Below are positions 44,599-54,101 of a stretch of DNA of 64,000 nucleotides, one piece after another (position 1 is the first letter of the stretch; each line of letters starts with the position of its first letter). The translations under genes and the position numbers were made by a program. The stretch spans positions 62,001 through 126,000 of the forward strand of contig NZ_JAUHLN010000005.1 of the NCBI RefSeq assembly GCF_030412265.1, in the 5' to 3' direction. Source of the stretch: Fictibacillus terranigra (GTDB lineage: Bacteria; Bacillota; Bacilli; Bacillales; Fictibacillaceae). The notes under the pieces are model-generated. The model saw only the letters and a list, made by a program, of their open reading frames with translations, was not told the DNA's origin and did no database searches.

Positions 44599-45414
44599 AT
44601 GAAGAAAAAACTATTAATAGGAATGAGCTTTGCACTAACTCTCATATTTAGCCCGTTTCACCAGGCCTTTGCTTCAGATTCGAGTCAAGTGGATACCATT
44701 GCGCACCGAGGAGCATCAGGCTATGCACCAGAAAACACAATTGCAGCTTTTGATAAAGCAGTTCAAATGAAAGCAGACTATATTGAAATCGATGTACAAA
44801 GAAGCAAGGATGGCAAACTAGTTGTTATTCATGATACAACAGTTGATAGAACAACAGAGGGGACAGGGTATGTCAAGGACTTAACTTTTGATCAATTGAG
44901 ATCTCTTGATGCAGGAAGCTGGAAGGGCGAGCAATTTGTCGGAGAGAAAATACCAACATTTGATGAAATACTTGACCGGTACCGCGGAAAAATAGGCATT
45001 TTAATAGAATTAAAGTCTCCCGAGCTTTACCCAGGAATTGAAGAAAGTGTTGCTAAGGAATTAAAAGAACGCTATCTTCACCTGCCACAAGATGAAAAAA
45101 TCATTATTCAATCGTTTAACTTTGAATCAATGAAAAAGATGGATGCCCTTCTTCCATACGTGCCCATTGGAGTACTGACTTCTTCTAGCACTGATACAAC
45201 AGAGCAAGCATTAAAAGAGTTTTCCGCTTACGCCGATTATTTTAACCCAAGCTACGGCATTGTCACAAAAGATTTAGTGAATCAAGTACACTCACAAGGA
45301 ATGAAAATTTCTTCATGGACAGTACGTAGTCAGGAAGCAGCTGACTTTCTTTTAAGCATGGATGTTGACGGTATTATCACAGACTATCCAGATTATGTAA
45401 ATCAAAGAAACTAA
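44599..45414 (+). CDS. Secreted glycerophosphodiester phosphodiesterase
   Basis: GDPD of 271 residues that hydrolyses glycerophosphodiesters (from phospholipids or teichoic-acid breakdown) to glycerol-3-phosphate and an alcohol. A cleavable signal peptide ends near AFASDSSQ (residue 25). Catalytic motifs are the opening IAHRGASGYAPENT, the metal ligands in IEIDVQRSKDGKLVVIHD and the later LIELKSPELYP. Length and domain order match GlpQ-like enzymes. An intrinsic terminator follows, so it is a single-gene unit. Phosphate starvation often controls such genes, but I see no clear PhoP box. Confidence 0.93.
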   Translation: MKKKLLIGMSFALTLIFSPFHQAFASDSSQVDTIAHRGASGYAPENTIAAFDKAVQMKADYIEIDVQRSKDGKLVVIHDTTVDRTTEGTGYVKDLTFDQLRSLDAGSWKGEQFVGEKIPTFDEILDRYRGKIGILIELKSPELYPGIEESVAKELKERYLHLPQDEKIIIQSFNFESMKKMDALLPYVPIGVLTSSSTDTTEQALKEFSAYADYFNPSYGIVTKDLVNQVHSQGMKISSWTVRSQEAADFLLSMDVDGIITDYPDYVNQRN

Positions 45415-45460
45415 CATTTCATCTTTTCGGCTCACTAAATAATCAAATTAGTAGAATTTC

Positions 45461-45495
45461 AAAGAACCTGTGTCGAACGACACAGGTTCTTTTTA
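45461..45495 (+). terminator. Intrinsic terminator
   Basis: AAAGAACCTGTGTCG pairs with CGACACAGGTTCTTT around a 3-base loop, followed by T. It is a perfect stem of about 14 bp, 46 bases after the phosphodiesterase stop. Confidence 0.9.
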
Positions 45496-45799
45496 TGTAA
45501 CTGGCAATATTACAATATTGCTTTCACTTTCAATCAAACATGTCAAGGTCGAGAAGAGATGAAGGTAGGATATATGTGTCCGTTATTATTCTATCTTTTT
45601 CACCTTTTTATCCCCTTGTTTGTTCTAAATGATATACAGACAATTTGTGGGATGTTATAGACGGCAAAAATACAACTGTTTTTCGAAAATTAACCGTTAT
45701 ATATGTTTATAACCCAAATGAGTCATTTCAAATTGATAACAACTGGCTGCCACCCCATGCACCCATCAGTGTGTTGCAATCTTCACTGGTTCACTCGTT

Positions 45800-46335
45800 G
45801 TAACTTCCACCATTGGATGGGCTGTTTCGCTTCTTCTACAATAAACCCAAGGGTTCCTTTTTTCGTGCTCTTACCTTCAATTTCCTCGCCCAGCTCTTCC
45901 TAATCAAACATTTTTTTCTGGCCATCACTTGTTTTTACCAGTGCAACAGGGGCGTATTTGACCTTTTTATTAGAAGTAGTTTTTATTTGCACTGCTCTAT
46001 CTTAACGAAGTCGAATTCTTCATCATGTTTATGAAAGGAAAAAATCAATCATGCTGAATCAGGTTTGTAATGAATAAGTTTTACATCTTGAGTGGTTAAG
46101 CCAATTGGTCCAACATTGTAATTTTTATTTAGATTTTTTATAGCTTCAAGCGTGATCTCTCCTTTTAGAACCATTAATCGTTTGGCTGACTTCCTTCAGG
46201 TTTTGATCATCACTCACTTGTGGATTAGGAACGTGCACATCTTAATTTTCCGTTTTATTTTTTTCAGTTTTTGTCGTTTTTTCCTTCGTCTCCGTATTCG
46301 GCTTCTCATTTTTTGCTGATTCGTTATAACTGAAG
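45800..46335 (-). pseudogene. Decayed secreted/lipoprotein gene of unknown family
   Basis: The minus strand carries broken pieces of one protein: a lysine/glutamate-rich linker (NEKPNTETKEKTTKTEKNK), then ITLEAIKNLNKNYNVGPIGL and TTQDVKLIHYKPDS, then HDEEFDFVKIEQCK, then VKYAPVALVKTSDGQKKMFD and EELGEEIEGKSTKKGTLGFI. Several frameshifts and stops separate them. The linker and domain order resemble small Bacillus lipoproteins with a C-terminal beta domain. I do not recognise the family. The flanks (45500-45800 and 46335-46445) hold nothing else. Confidence 0.55.
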
Positions 46336-46444
46336 AGGGATTATCAAGTAAAAAAGAGATTGGAAATGCCGCAGTTTTAGTTCATAGAGTCTTTATTTTG
46401 GTTCATAACAACACTAGTTTGGTTATTCATAGATCACAATCTCT

Positions 46445-46609
46445 CTACAGGATCCAAATGGAATAGGGTCTGGCCCAAAAGGAGTCATTCCCCTTCTTCT
46501 TTATATTGGCAGCGAAAGAATTCCCTGCTTTCACAATAATTCCCGGCAAATCGACCAAGCGTCTGCAACTTTCGAATCCATCTAATAGCTCTTTCGGATC
46601 AAACTGCAT
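46445..46609 (-). CDS. Small uncharacterised protein overlapping the MFS gene
   Basis: A 54-residue soluble peptide (MQFDPKELLDGFESCRRLVD, then LPGIIVKAGNSFAAN) starting at an ATG 6 bases after AGGGAG and overlapping the end of the MFS gene by 11 bases, the layout of a real coupled gene. It may be a truncated protein because it stops soon after KKGNDSFWARP. No family is recognised. It is the last frame of the malonate operon. Confidence 0.4.
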   Translation of the reverse strand: MQFDPKELLDGFESCRRLVDLPGIIVKAGNSFAANIKKKGNDSFWARPYSIWIL

Positions 46610-47861
46610 GTTCACTCCCTCTCGCTTTTCTCTTTTTATTAACATTTAACAATATCAATAGAATCGCAAAAACGATACATAACAACGCTGTGATAAAAAA
46701 CCAGCCTGATGAATAGCTGCCGTTCAGATCTACGATAAAACCAAAGACCGGTGGTGCGGCTATAACGCCAAGCGAACCGATTGTAATGCTCAAACCACTG
46801 GAAATGCCAGCTTGCTCAGGGGGAACCAGTTCACTTGCAAGGTTCATCCAGATCCCGTTAAACCCTGAAACAGCAAACCCAAAGACTGCAACGATCGGAA
46901 CTAAAAATCCAAACGGGGTATGTTCAGGCAATAAAGCCAATGTACTGCTGGATAAGGCAGAAATGACTACAATCACAATAACAATGACAACTCTTTCACC
47001 GTTAAATATCCGGTCACTTATCACACCCCAGGCTACCCTTCCAAACGATCCGAATGCTTCCGATATAACAAGCAGCAATCCCGACAGAAAAAGGGATATC
47101 CCCATCTTCTCATAGGCGAAGAGCACAAGATACGTGTTTAAGCACATCTGCGCTCCGTTCAGTCCGAGCGCACTCAAACTTACGAGCAGCAGCGGCCGAT
47201 TCCTAATCATTCCCCACATCGATTTATAGAAAACAGACAGCCGTTGATCGTTACTGCCTTGTGGTGCACTCTTAGAATCGCGATATTGGAAAAAAGATAA
47301 TACTCCGGTCAAAATTAAAAGCATAGCGGCAGCAATTACAGCGGTCCGCCAGCCATATGATGCAGCGATCGGAAGCAAGATCACCGCCGATAAAGCGGAT
47401 CCGAGAGTTACCCCCATCTGCTTGATTCCCATCGCTGTTCCCCGCTGTGTTTGTGAGAACCAATAAATGATTCCTCTGTTTGAGACCGGATGCATCGCTC
47501 CATATCCAACTCCGCCAATGATAACGAAAATAAGCATCGACCAAAAATGTGTAAAGAAGGTTGCGAAAATAAATCCGAATCCTAAACACATCGAAAGAAC
47601 TAGCAGAAGCTTTCGGGATCCCAGCCGGTCCACTAAAAAACCTGCAGGGATGGAAGCCAAAGCTTGTCCTAAAAAGAGACCCGCCGGGAGCATACCGATT
47701 TGAGCTTTCGTGAGAGAAAGGTCATCTCCAATCAATACGCCTAGCGGGACAAGTCCTCGTCCTACAAAAGCAACCATTATTTGAACAATCAAGAGCCAGA
47801 TTAGCATCCGCCAAAGTGGCTCAAGACGACTACGTTTAACGCTCAAACTTGAATTTGCCAT
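46599..47861 (-). CDS. MFS transporter in the malonate operon
   Basis: Twelve-segment major facilitator of 420 residues with the loop 2-3 motif GFLVDRLGSRKLLL and the helix-5 pattern GIKQMGVTLGSALSAV. It is 67 bases downstream of mdcG on the same strand. Malonate clusters often carry a carrier at this end, so transport of malonate or another carboxylate is likely (inference); the divergent matC is a second, unrelated carrier. Confidence 0.85.
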   Translation of the reverse strand: MANSSLSVKRSRLEPLWRMLIWLLIVQIMVAFVGRGLVPLGVLIGDDLSLTKAQIGMLPAGLFLGQALASIPAGFLVDRLGSRKLLLVLSMCLGFGFIFATFFTHFWSMLIFVIIGGVGYGAMHPVSNRGIIYWFSQTQRGTAMGIKQMGVTLGSALSAVILLPIAASYGWRTAVIAAAMLLILTGVLSFFQYRDSKSAPQGSNDQRLSVFYKSMWGMIRNRPLLLVSLSALGLNGAQMCLNTYLVLFAYEKMGISLFLSGLLLVISEAFGSFGRVAWGVISDRIFNGERVVIVIVIVVISALSSSTLALLPEHTPFGFLVPIVAVFGFAVSGFNGIWMNLASELVPPEQAGISSGLSITIGSLGVIAAPPVFGFIVDLNGSYSSGWFFITALLCIVFAILLILLNVNKKRKARGSEHAV

Positions 47862-47928
47862 TTCTGCTTCAACTCTTTTTTTAATCTATTGTACTATGTT
47901 TAATTTATCATTTCGCTTGGTATTCTCC

Positions 47929-48558
47929 TCAGGTGTTCCATATTTCTTGAATTTTCACAAGCTGCGGACCATTTTCAGTACGTAACAATACAGGACTTTT
48001 CCCATTGGAATATTCATCTAGCGCTATCGCACCATTTGGTGTTTCAAGTTGAACATCTACCCTGACCTTAACCTTACTGATTTGAGTTTTCAAATCCACG
48101 GCAAGTTCCATTGGTAACAAGCTTGGTGTCCTTACGACCAGGTCTAAATCACTGGTCGGTTTTGCTGTATAGACATTACTCGCCAGCTCAAAACCAACAC
48201 TTCCTGTTGGCCCCCAATTCTCAGAAAACCGGGATAGTGTTTTACTTACATGAGGAAGTGATTGTAGTGCATCAATAAAATGAAAACGCTCATTCTGTTC
48301 CCATGATGTTTTCTCTACGAGTTGTTCTGGTGTAATCGTTTCTAAAATTTTGTCATAGGGGATAAAAGCTGCAAACCGTTCGGATCGCGATTCTCCCCTT
48401 ACTCCGACCGGTACTAATTTCTTCATTAATGGAGCCCGGCGAACAACGACAAAGGGTGCTCTACTAAGAGATTCCTTCACCCAATCTTGTAGAGGAGAGT
48501 CACATATCAAATCCTCTTCACCCTTCAGCTTGAGTAAATCATGTGGATGGAATTCCAT
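47929..48558 (-). CDS. mdcG: Malonate decarboxylase holo-ACP synthase
   Basis: Phosphoribosyl-dephospho-CoA transferase that attaches the 2'-(5''-triphosphoribosyl)-3'-dephospho-CoA group to the MdcC carrier. A 209-residue protein with the family start HPHDLLKL, the VRRAPL segment and the nucleotidyltransferase-like motif SDLDLVVRTPS (about residues 137-147). Its ATG overlaps the mdcD-E gene by 34 bases. The prosthetic group is made by MdcB, encoded in the same operon. Confidence 0.9.
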   Translation of the reverse strand: MEFHPHDLLKLKGEEDLICDSPLQDWVKESLSRAPFVVVRRAPLMKKLVPVGVRGESRSERFAAFIPYDKILETITPEQLVEKTSWEQNERFHFIDALQSLPHVSKTLSRFSENWGPTGSVGFELASNVYTAKPTSDLDLVVRTPSLLPMELAVDLKTQISKVKVRVDVQLETPNGAIALDEYSNGKSPVLLRTENGPQLVKIQEIWNT

Positions 48559-50243
48559 TGTTGCTCCAACAGTTTACGGGTTTTGATTGAAGCTGTACGG
48601 CCACCATTTATCGCCTCTTTTGTCAGTAACCGATTGCTTAAGTCAGGAGGATCAGAGCGTGTGTCTGCAATTGCGTCCGTTAATTTATTTTTAATCGTCT
48701 GAATGTCTTGTTCTCCTGGTGTATCTGCTTCGATTCCATCAATAAGTTCATAAAGAGCACCAAGTAAAGAATAGGAGGTAACATCATACGCCATTGCTGG
48801 AACTTTCCGAGTGGCTTCTTCTAAATCCCGAATACTGCGGCGTGTGATGCGAGCAGCAGACTGTTTTGACATCGCGTGAACATTTACACCATCATCATTA
48901 AGAGCTAAAATGCGGTTTGATTGATACCCATGGGCTAAGAAGGCACCAGAAATGGCGTTGCCAACGATTAATGAAATTACTGGATGTCCGGCTAACCGTG
49001 CCGTTGAATAAGCATCCACGGCTGCTGCTAAAGCAAAGTGAATCCCGAGTAGCTCTTCTCGATAACCGTAAGCTTGGCTTGGGACATCGACGATTGCCAC
49101 AATGGCCCGGGGGTCACCATTTTTATCCTTTTCTACTGCATCACGAACACATTTCGCGATCGCCCATCCTTCATCAAGTCCAACCTCTCCTTGACGGGCA
49201 CGGGGAAAACGGTTATAGGGGTTCGGAACAACAGAGATATAACGTACATGTTCTTTTCCTAAAATAGAATCCCCATAAAGAACGGATGGGATATCACCTT
49301 TAGGGTCTGCAATACCAGATAAAGATTTAAACCAAGCCCTTCCCCGGCTATTTGGCATATCTAATTCGGGAAGTGAATGGATATCTACCTGCTTTGGAAT
49401 ATCTGCATTTCTTGCTTGTTTCCATAACTCCCGAATCGTTTGTGAATCAATTGGTTTTGAAGGATCAATCTGACTTAGGAAATGATGATAAAAATCAACT
49501 TGCTCGGTTTTGTTGATTTCTTTTCCTTTCCCCAAAAAAGCTTGGTGGATCACTTTTCTAATCTCGGTCACATCGTCATCTACAAGTTCATCTACAAATC
49601 CAGTAGAATAACGTTGTGTACCGCCAATCGTCCCCCAGATAAGCGGGCGGTCACTTGAATCAAACTCTTCTATCCCTGCTTCTTGCTCGATTACTTCTGG
49701 CCCATTCAGCCCAAACCTTGCTCCCTTAGTCATGATCAGATGACTGAACAAAGCCGCTGTAATTGACATTCCTCCGAAACAGCCTACATTGCCCGGAATC
49801 ACTCCAACTACAGGGACATGTTGACGTAGGGCTATTACGGCTGCCATAATCTCTGAAATGGCAAGCAGTCCGTAGTTGGCTTCTTGAAGCCGCACGCCCC
49901 CCGTATCAAATAGCATGACTGGAAGTGTTTTTATACCTTTTTTATTATCACGGAGAGCTAGTTCTAGGCTTCCTGCGATCTTCGCTCCCGATACTTCCCC
50001 AATTCCTCCTCCTTGGAAAGACCCTTCTATTGAAATCACAACAGCCTCTTCTCCATCAATCTGCCCACGGCCAATGACAACACCATCATCACTTTGTGGA
50101 ACAATACCCTGTGGAGGAAGATGAGGAGATTCAAGGCCATCAAACGGTCCCAGTAATTCCTGAAAGGTTCCTTCATCTAACACCGCTTTTACTCTTTCCC
50201 TGGCATTTAATTCGATGAAGCTATCTTTGGTGATGGGGGACAT
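48525..50243 (-). CDS. mdcDE: Malonate decarboxylase beta and gamma subunits fused (MdcD-MdcE)
   Basis: Carboxyl-transferase component of biotin-independent malonate decarboxylase; it decarboxylates malonyl-S-ACP to acetyl-S-ACP. Residues about 1-285 are MdcD-like (ELLGPFDGLESPHLPPQGIV, GRGQIDGEEAVVI, FDTGGVRLQEANYGL, RFGLNGPEVIEQEAG). Residues about 300-572 are MdcE-like (RGRAWFKSLSG, GEVGLDEGWAIAKCV and the oxyanion-type GNAISGAFLAHGYQSNRIL). In many bacteria these are two adjacent genes, here joined into one 572-residue chain. GAGGTGAG site; overlaps mdcC by 23 bases. Confidence 0.92.
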   Translation of the reverse strand: MSPITKDSFIELNARERVKAVLDEGTFQELLGPFDGLESPHLPPQGIVPQSDDGVVIGRGQIDGEEAVVISIEGSFQGGGIGEVSGAKIAGSLELALRDNKKGIKTLPVMLFDTGGVRLQEANYGLLAISEIMAAVIALRQHVPVVGVIPGNVGCFGGMSITAALFSHLIMTKGARFGLNGPEVIEQEAGIEEFDSSDRPLIWGTIGGTQRYSTGFVDELVDDDVTEIRKVIHQAFLGKGKEINKTEQVDFYHHFLSQIDPSKPIDSQTIRELWKQARNADIPKQVDIHSLPELDMPNSRGRAWFKSLSGIADPKGDIPSVLYGDSILGKEHVRYISVVPNPYNRFPRARQGEVGLDEGWAIAKCVRDAVEKDKNGDPRAIVAIVDVPSQAYGYREELLGIHFALAAAVDAYSTARLAGHPVISLIVGNAISGAFLAHGYQSNRILALNDDGVNVHAMSKQSAARITRRSIRDLEEATRKVPAMAYDVTSYSLLGALYELIDGIEADTPGEQDIQTIKNKLTDAIADTRSDPPDLSNRLLTKEAINGGRTASIKTRKLLEQQWNSIHMIYSS

Positions 50244-50532
50244 CTTGACTCACCTCCAGTGCCTGTGCCAGTCTCAAGTTAACCACTCCTGGGGTCGCTC
50301 CAAAATCATTGATGGTCACTTTGGCTGCGATATCATTCACCAAGAAGAACCGATCTAATACAGCTTTCCATGCATCCCCAAATCCCTCACTGCCCGTTCG
50401 AATCGTTATTTGGGCTTGTCCATTACTAGATGGTTCAAGCAATACTTCCAAATCGCCAGACCCTACAACTCCAACATGTGATCGTTGATGAATGGTTCTT
50501 GTGGCTCTATATTCAAAAGTTAATGTTTCCAA
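50221..50532 (-). CDS. mdcC: Malonate decarboxylase acyl-carrier protein (delta subunit)
   Basis: Carrier protein of 103 residues holding the dephospho-CoA-type prosthetic group. The modified Ser25 lies in the family motif VGVVGSGDLEVL. TTG start 8 bases after GGAGG; it overlaps mdcB by 20 bases and mdcD-E by 23, so all are translated together. Acyl groups move to it from MdcA and are decarboxylated by the D-E protein. Confidence 0.93.
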   Translation of the reverse strand: METLTFEYRATRTIHQRSHVGVVGSGDLEVLLEPSSNGQAQITIRTGSEGFGDAWKAVLDRFFLVNDIAAKVTINDFGATPGVVNLRLAQALEVSQDVPHHQR

Positions 50533-51406
50533 CTAAAACACCTCCATTATTTAGAAACGAACCATGTAAACGATCTAAAAACAAAGTCCCAGCCAATAAA
50601 TCTGCACAGCCACCAGGTGACGCGTTATGGGAGAGAAGCATTCTATCCAATTCTATAAGAGCTCTTCCTCCTTCTAGAGAAGATGAACCACCAACATCTA
50701 ATACAGTCTTTGCTCCCGCTTTTGCGGAAGATAGAGCCTCCGTTCCTCCCCGGTGCAGAATGCACGTATCATCAAGATGAGCGATGATTGAGAGAAGGGC
50801 ATCTAATCTAGCAGTTGTTTCAGATAACCCCTTTTTACGAGCTCTCCATAATACAGGAAGTGCAATATGGACGATATGAGGGAATCCTAGTTGCGCCTCT
50901 CCCGTTGCACCTGAAACACCGTACTTCTTTTTCACCTTTAATCCATTCGTTATTAATTCAGATGTACATCGATCTTTGTATTTGGCTATTTCTCCCGCTG
51001 TTTGAGCAATCTTCTGAGGGGATACATGTGGTCCATGAATCGCCGCACTTGCTGTTAATAATCCTAAAGCCCAAATGGCTCCTTTATGTGTGTTTACCCC
51101 GTTTGTCGTTTGAAACATGATTTGTTCACCACGTCGACCGATTTCAGCCAATTTCACCCGCAAATCCTGACTGGGGAATTGCCCTATACTTGCTTCAGCC
51201 ATTTCAGCAAAAGTAGATTGCAGAGCATACGCAGACTTTAGCATTAAATCTATGGACATATCGGTATGAGCCCCTTTACTCTCCTTATCTACTAAACCGG
51301 GTTTAGGGGTAAGCATCGCTTCATCTATAAGTGCTAATACAGCAAAATGAGCGAGACGGTCACAGAAAAGTGTCCCTTTTTTCCCTTTCTCTTGAACAAT
51401 CACCAT
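50513..51406 (-). CDS. mdcB: Triphosphoribosyl-dephospho-CoA synthase
   Basis: Makes the prosthetic-group precursor from dephospho-CoA and ATP, 297 residues. The signature TPKPGLVDKESKGAHTDM lies near residue 30 and the later GVNTHKGAIWALGLLTA is typical of CitG/MdcB enzymes. The frame opens at 51415, but the ATG at 51406 has an AGGAG site 9 bases upstream and shares one base with the mdcA stop (TGATG), so it is preferred. Confidence 0.92.
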   Translation of the reverse strand: MVIVQEKGKKGTLFCDRLAHFAVLALIDEAMLTPKPGLVDKESKGAHTDMSIDLMLKSAYALQSTFAEMAEASIGQFPSQDLRVKLAEIGRRGEQIMFQTTNGVNTHKGAIWALGLLTASAAIHGPHVSPQKIAQTAGEIAKYKDRCTSELITNGLKVKKKYGVSGATGEAQLGFPHIVHIALPVLWRARKKGLSETTARLDALLSIIAHLDDTCILHRGGTEALSSAKAGAKTVLDVGGSSSLEGGRALIELDRMLLSHNASPGGCADLLAGTLFLDRLHGSFLNNGGVLVGNINF

Positions 51407-53070
51407 CAATAGCAACTCCTGAATTTATCCGGGGGGTTATATAAACCACCTGACCACTCTACGAGATCTTCTACACTTTTGGCGGCTAAAAGGGTCCGTT
51501 TTGCATCCGTTCGCCTGATACCTAAGTCTTCCGGCAGCGCTACGAGTCCATCCTGACGCAACTTTTCAGTACGTTTTGTGTCATGTTTCATTCCGATCGG
51601 TGTTACACCCGCTATCGCGGCAAGTGCATGACGGCGTTCTTCTAAACTTTGGGCTTTATATAAATAAGCAATTCCTTCCTCTGTGACAACATGAGTAACA
51701 TCATCGCCGTAAATCATAACAGGGGTTGTAGATAAACCAGCGGTGCGTGCCACACTAATCGCATCAAGAGACTCCACAAATACAGGAACGTTTCCTGCCT
51801 GGTGTGTTTCTACCATTTGTACGACCAATTTTCTCCCCCGGGCAAGTTGATCATCACTTGTAACTAAATCGAGCCAAGCAGGCGTTGAATGACGTCTTCC
51901 TCTTGGGTCATGTCCCATGTTCGGTGCCCCACCGAATCCAGATAACCGTCCTGAGGTAACAGCAGAAGAGTTACCAAACTGATCAATCTGCAAGGAGGAT
52001 CCGATAAACATATCCGTTGCATACTGACCTGCAACCTGACTCAAAGTACGATTTGATCTCAAACTGCCATCACGTCCCGTAAAGAAAACGTCAGGACGAG
52101 CAGCCACATACTGCTCCATTCCGACTTCCCCGCCAAAACAGTGGATGCTTTCCACCCAACCACTTTCGATAGCGGGGATTAAAGTAGGATGGGGATTAAG
52201 TACCCAGTTTTTGCAGATCTTCCCTTTTAAACCAAGTTGCTCTCCATACGTAGGCAAAAGGAGCTCTATGGCAGCTGTATTAAAGCCGATCCCATGATTC
52301 AAAGACTGAACATTATGCTTTTCATAGATACCTCGTATGGCCATCATACCCATGAGGATCTGAAGTTCTGTGATATGTTTCGGATCCCTTGTAAATAGCG
52401 CTTCTAGCTGATATGGCTTTTGTGCTTCAACAATAAAATCAACCCAAGAACCCGGAATATCAACACGCGGCAACTCTTCCACGAGTTCGTTTACTTGAAC
52501 AATTACGATGCCATCTTTAAAAGCAGCCGCTTCAATAATAGTCGGTGTCTCTTCTGTATTTGGCCCTGTGTACAGGTTTCCGTTTATGTCTGCTTTATCC
52601 GCCGCTACGAGTACCACGTTTGGAATAAGGTCAACAAAAAGGCGTCCATATAACTCCAAATACGTATGGATTTCCCCCATTTTTAACATTCCATCTTCTA
52701 TCATTTGTGCCACACGCAGGCTTTGGGGACCTGCGTATGAGAAATCTATTTTTTCTGCCACCCCTCTTTCAAAGATATCTAGATGCTCCGGTCGAGAAAT
52801 ACTAGACATGATCATATGTAGTTGATTCACTTTTCCTGGGTCAACTTCCGCAAGTGAAGCTGATAGGAACGAAGCTTGCTTTTGGTTATTTCCTTCCAAA
52901 ACGACCCTGTCACCTGGAGAAATTAATAGCTCGAGAGCTTCTACTATTCGATCTGTCGGGATTGCCCTGTTCTTCGCTAGGTGTTCTACTTTTGACATTT
53001 TTATCGCTTTTTCATCCTGACGTTTTGTCCAAGAACGTACAGTTTTTTGATTTGTATCAAAGTAAACCAT
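51406..53070 (-). CDS. mdcA: Malonate decarboxylase alpha subunit (acetyl-S-ACP:malonate ACP transferase)
   Basis: Transfers the ACP from acetyl- to malonyl-, 554 residues, in the CoA-transferase superfamily. The family start (RSWTKRQDEKAIKM) and core stretches GDRVVLEGNNQKQASFLSAS, VQSLNHGIGFNTAAIELLLP and FGGAPNMGHDPRGRRHSTPAW match MdcA. GGAGAGGTAC site before ATG. It follows mdcH by 34 bases and couples to mdcB by a one-base overlap. Confidence 0.95.
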   Translation of the reverse strand: MVYFDTNQKTVRSWTKRQDEKAIKMSKVEHLAKNRAIPTDRIVEALELLISPGDRVVLEGNNQKQASFLSASLAEVDPGKVNQLHMIMSSISRPEHLDIFERGVAEKIDFSYAGPQSLRVAQMIEDGMLKMGEIHTYLELYGRLFVDLIPNVVLVAADKADINGNLYTGPNTEETPTIIEAAAFKDGIVIVQVNELVEELPRVDIPGSWVDFIVEAQKPYQLEALFTRDPKHITELQILMGMMAIRGIYEKHNVQSLNHGIGFNTAAIELLLPTYGEQLGLKGKICKNWVLNPHPTLIPAIESGWVESIHCFGGEVGMEQYVAARPDVFFTGRDGSLRSNRTLSQVAGQYATDMFIGSSLQIDQFGNSSAVTSGRLSGFGGAPNMGHDPRGRRHSTPAWLDLVTSDDQLARGRKLVVQMVETHQAGNVPVFVESLDAISVARTAGLSTTPVMIYGDDVTHVVTEEGIAYLYKAQSLEERRHALAAIAGVTPIGMKHDTKRTEKLRQDGLVALPEDLGIRRTDAKRTLLAAKSVEDLVEWSGGLYNPPDKFRSCY

Positions 53071-53104
53071 AAAGTACCTCTCCCTTCTCCTACCTATATA
53101 TAGT

Positions 53105-54040
53105 TCAAACTGATCTTGCCTTTTCTCGTTGGATTAAAATAGAAGCGGTTTGTAAGCCATACTCTGAAACAGAAAGTGAACGTGCATCTGTAAATGCACT
53201 TCTTGCTAGCTCTGTCAGCACACTCCCGGGCGACATTTCTACAAAAAGACGCGCCCCTAATTCAAACAACACAGAAGTGGCATCATACCAACGAACTGGA
53301 TTCGAAATACTAAGGGCGAGATCTTCCCGAATCGCACTAGCCTTCCTTAATGCCCGAGCTGTACGATTTCCTGCATACGGAATACAAGGCTCATGGAACG
53401 AAATATCCTCAAAAGCTTTCTCTAACGCATCAGAGACAAATTGCAGGAGTGCACAGTGAGAAGGAACACTTACATTTAGGAAATGTGCTTTTCTTGCACC
53501 TTTACGACGGGCTATCTCAAAAACATTCTCGATTGCCGAAAGCATACCTGCGATGGTGATTTGGTCAGGAGCGTTTACATTGGCTAGGAAAACAGGATGG
53601 GTAGAAGTAGAGATTTCTTCAATGATGGGTAGTAGGGTGCGCTCATTTAAACCTAACACAACACCCATACCATAACCATGAGGATAAGCGCCTTCCATCA
53701 ACTCTCCCCGCTTTTTTACCAATAGCAGCGCATCCTTAAAGTTTAGTACTCCTGCAATAACCGCAGCACTGAATGATCCAACGGAATGTCCAGCAACCAT
53801 ATCAGGTACAGCTCCTTCAGACATTAAAGCGCGAGCAGTCGCCACTTCCACAGTGAGTAGCGTAACCTGTACAGCAACAGTGGATTGAAGGGCTTCCTCT
53901 GTATCCCATAACAAAACGTCTTGATTAAGAACCTCATTGGCTTCCAGCAGAGTCTTTAATATGGACGTATGCTGTGGTAAATCGTGGAGCATTCCGGCTT
54001 TTTGGGAACCTTGACCAGGGAATAAAAAGGCCGATTTCAC
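53105..54040 (-). CDS. mdcH: Malonate decarboxylase malonyl-CoA:ACP transacylase subunit
   Basis: FabD-like acyltransferase of 311 residues that loads malonyl onto the MdcC carrier to start the catalytic cycle. Motifs are FLFPGQGSQKAGM at the start, the catalytic Ser86 in VAGHSVGSFSA and the catalytic His in VSVPSHCALLQ. GTG start with a GGAG site. First enzyme gene of the operon, 61 bases after the GntR gene. A fatty-acid FabD is the nearest alternative, but the mdc context decides. Confidence 0.93.
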   Translation of the reverse strand: MKSAFLFPGQGSQKAGMLHDLPQHTSILKTLLEANEVLNQDVLLWDTEEALQSTVAVQVTLLTVEVATARALMSEGAVPDMVAGHSVGSFSAAVIAGVLNFKDALLLVKKRGELMEGAYPHGYGMGVVLGLNERTLLPIIEEISTSTHPVFLANVNAPDQITIAGMLSAIENVFEIARRKGARKAHFLNVSVPSHCALLQFVSDALEKAFEDISFHEPCIPYAGNRTARALRKASAIREDLALSISNPVRWYDATSVLFELGARLFVEMSPGSVLTELARSAFTDARSLSVSEYGLQTASILIQREKARSV

Positions 54041-54101
54041 CCCATTATCTCCTTTCCTTTAAGGTGATTTTATGAAAGTAGGTTATTATAAAATCCCCTA
54101 A

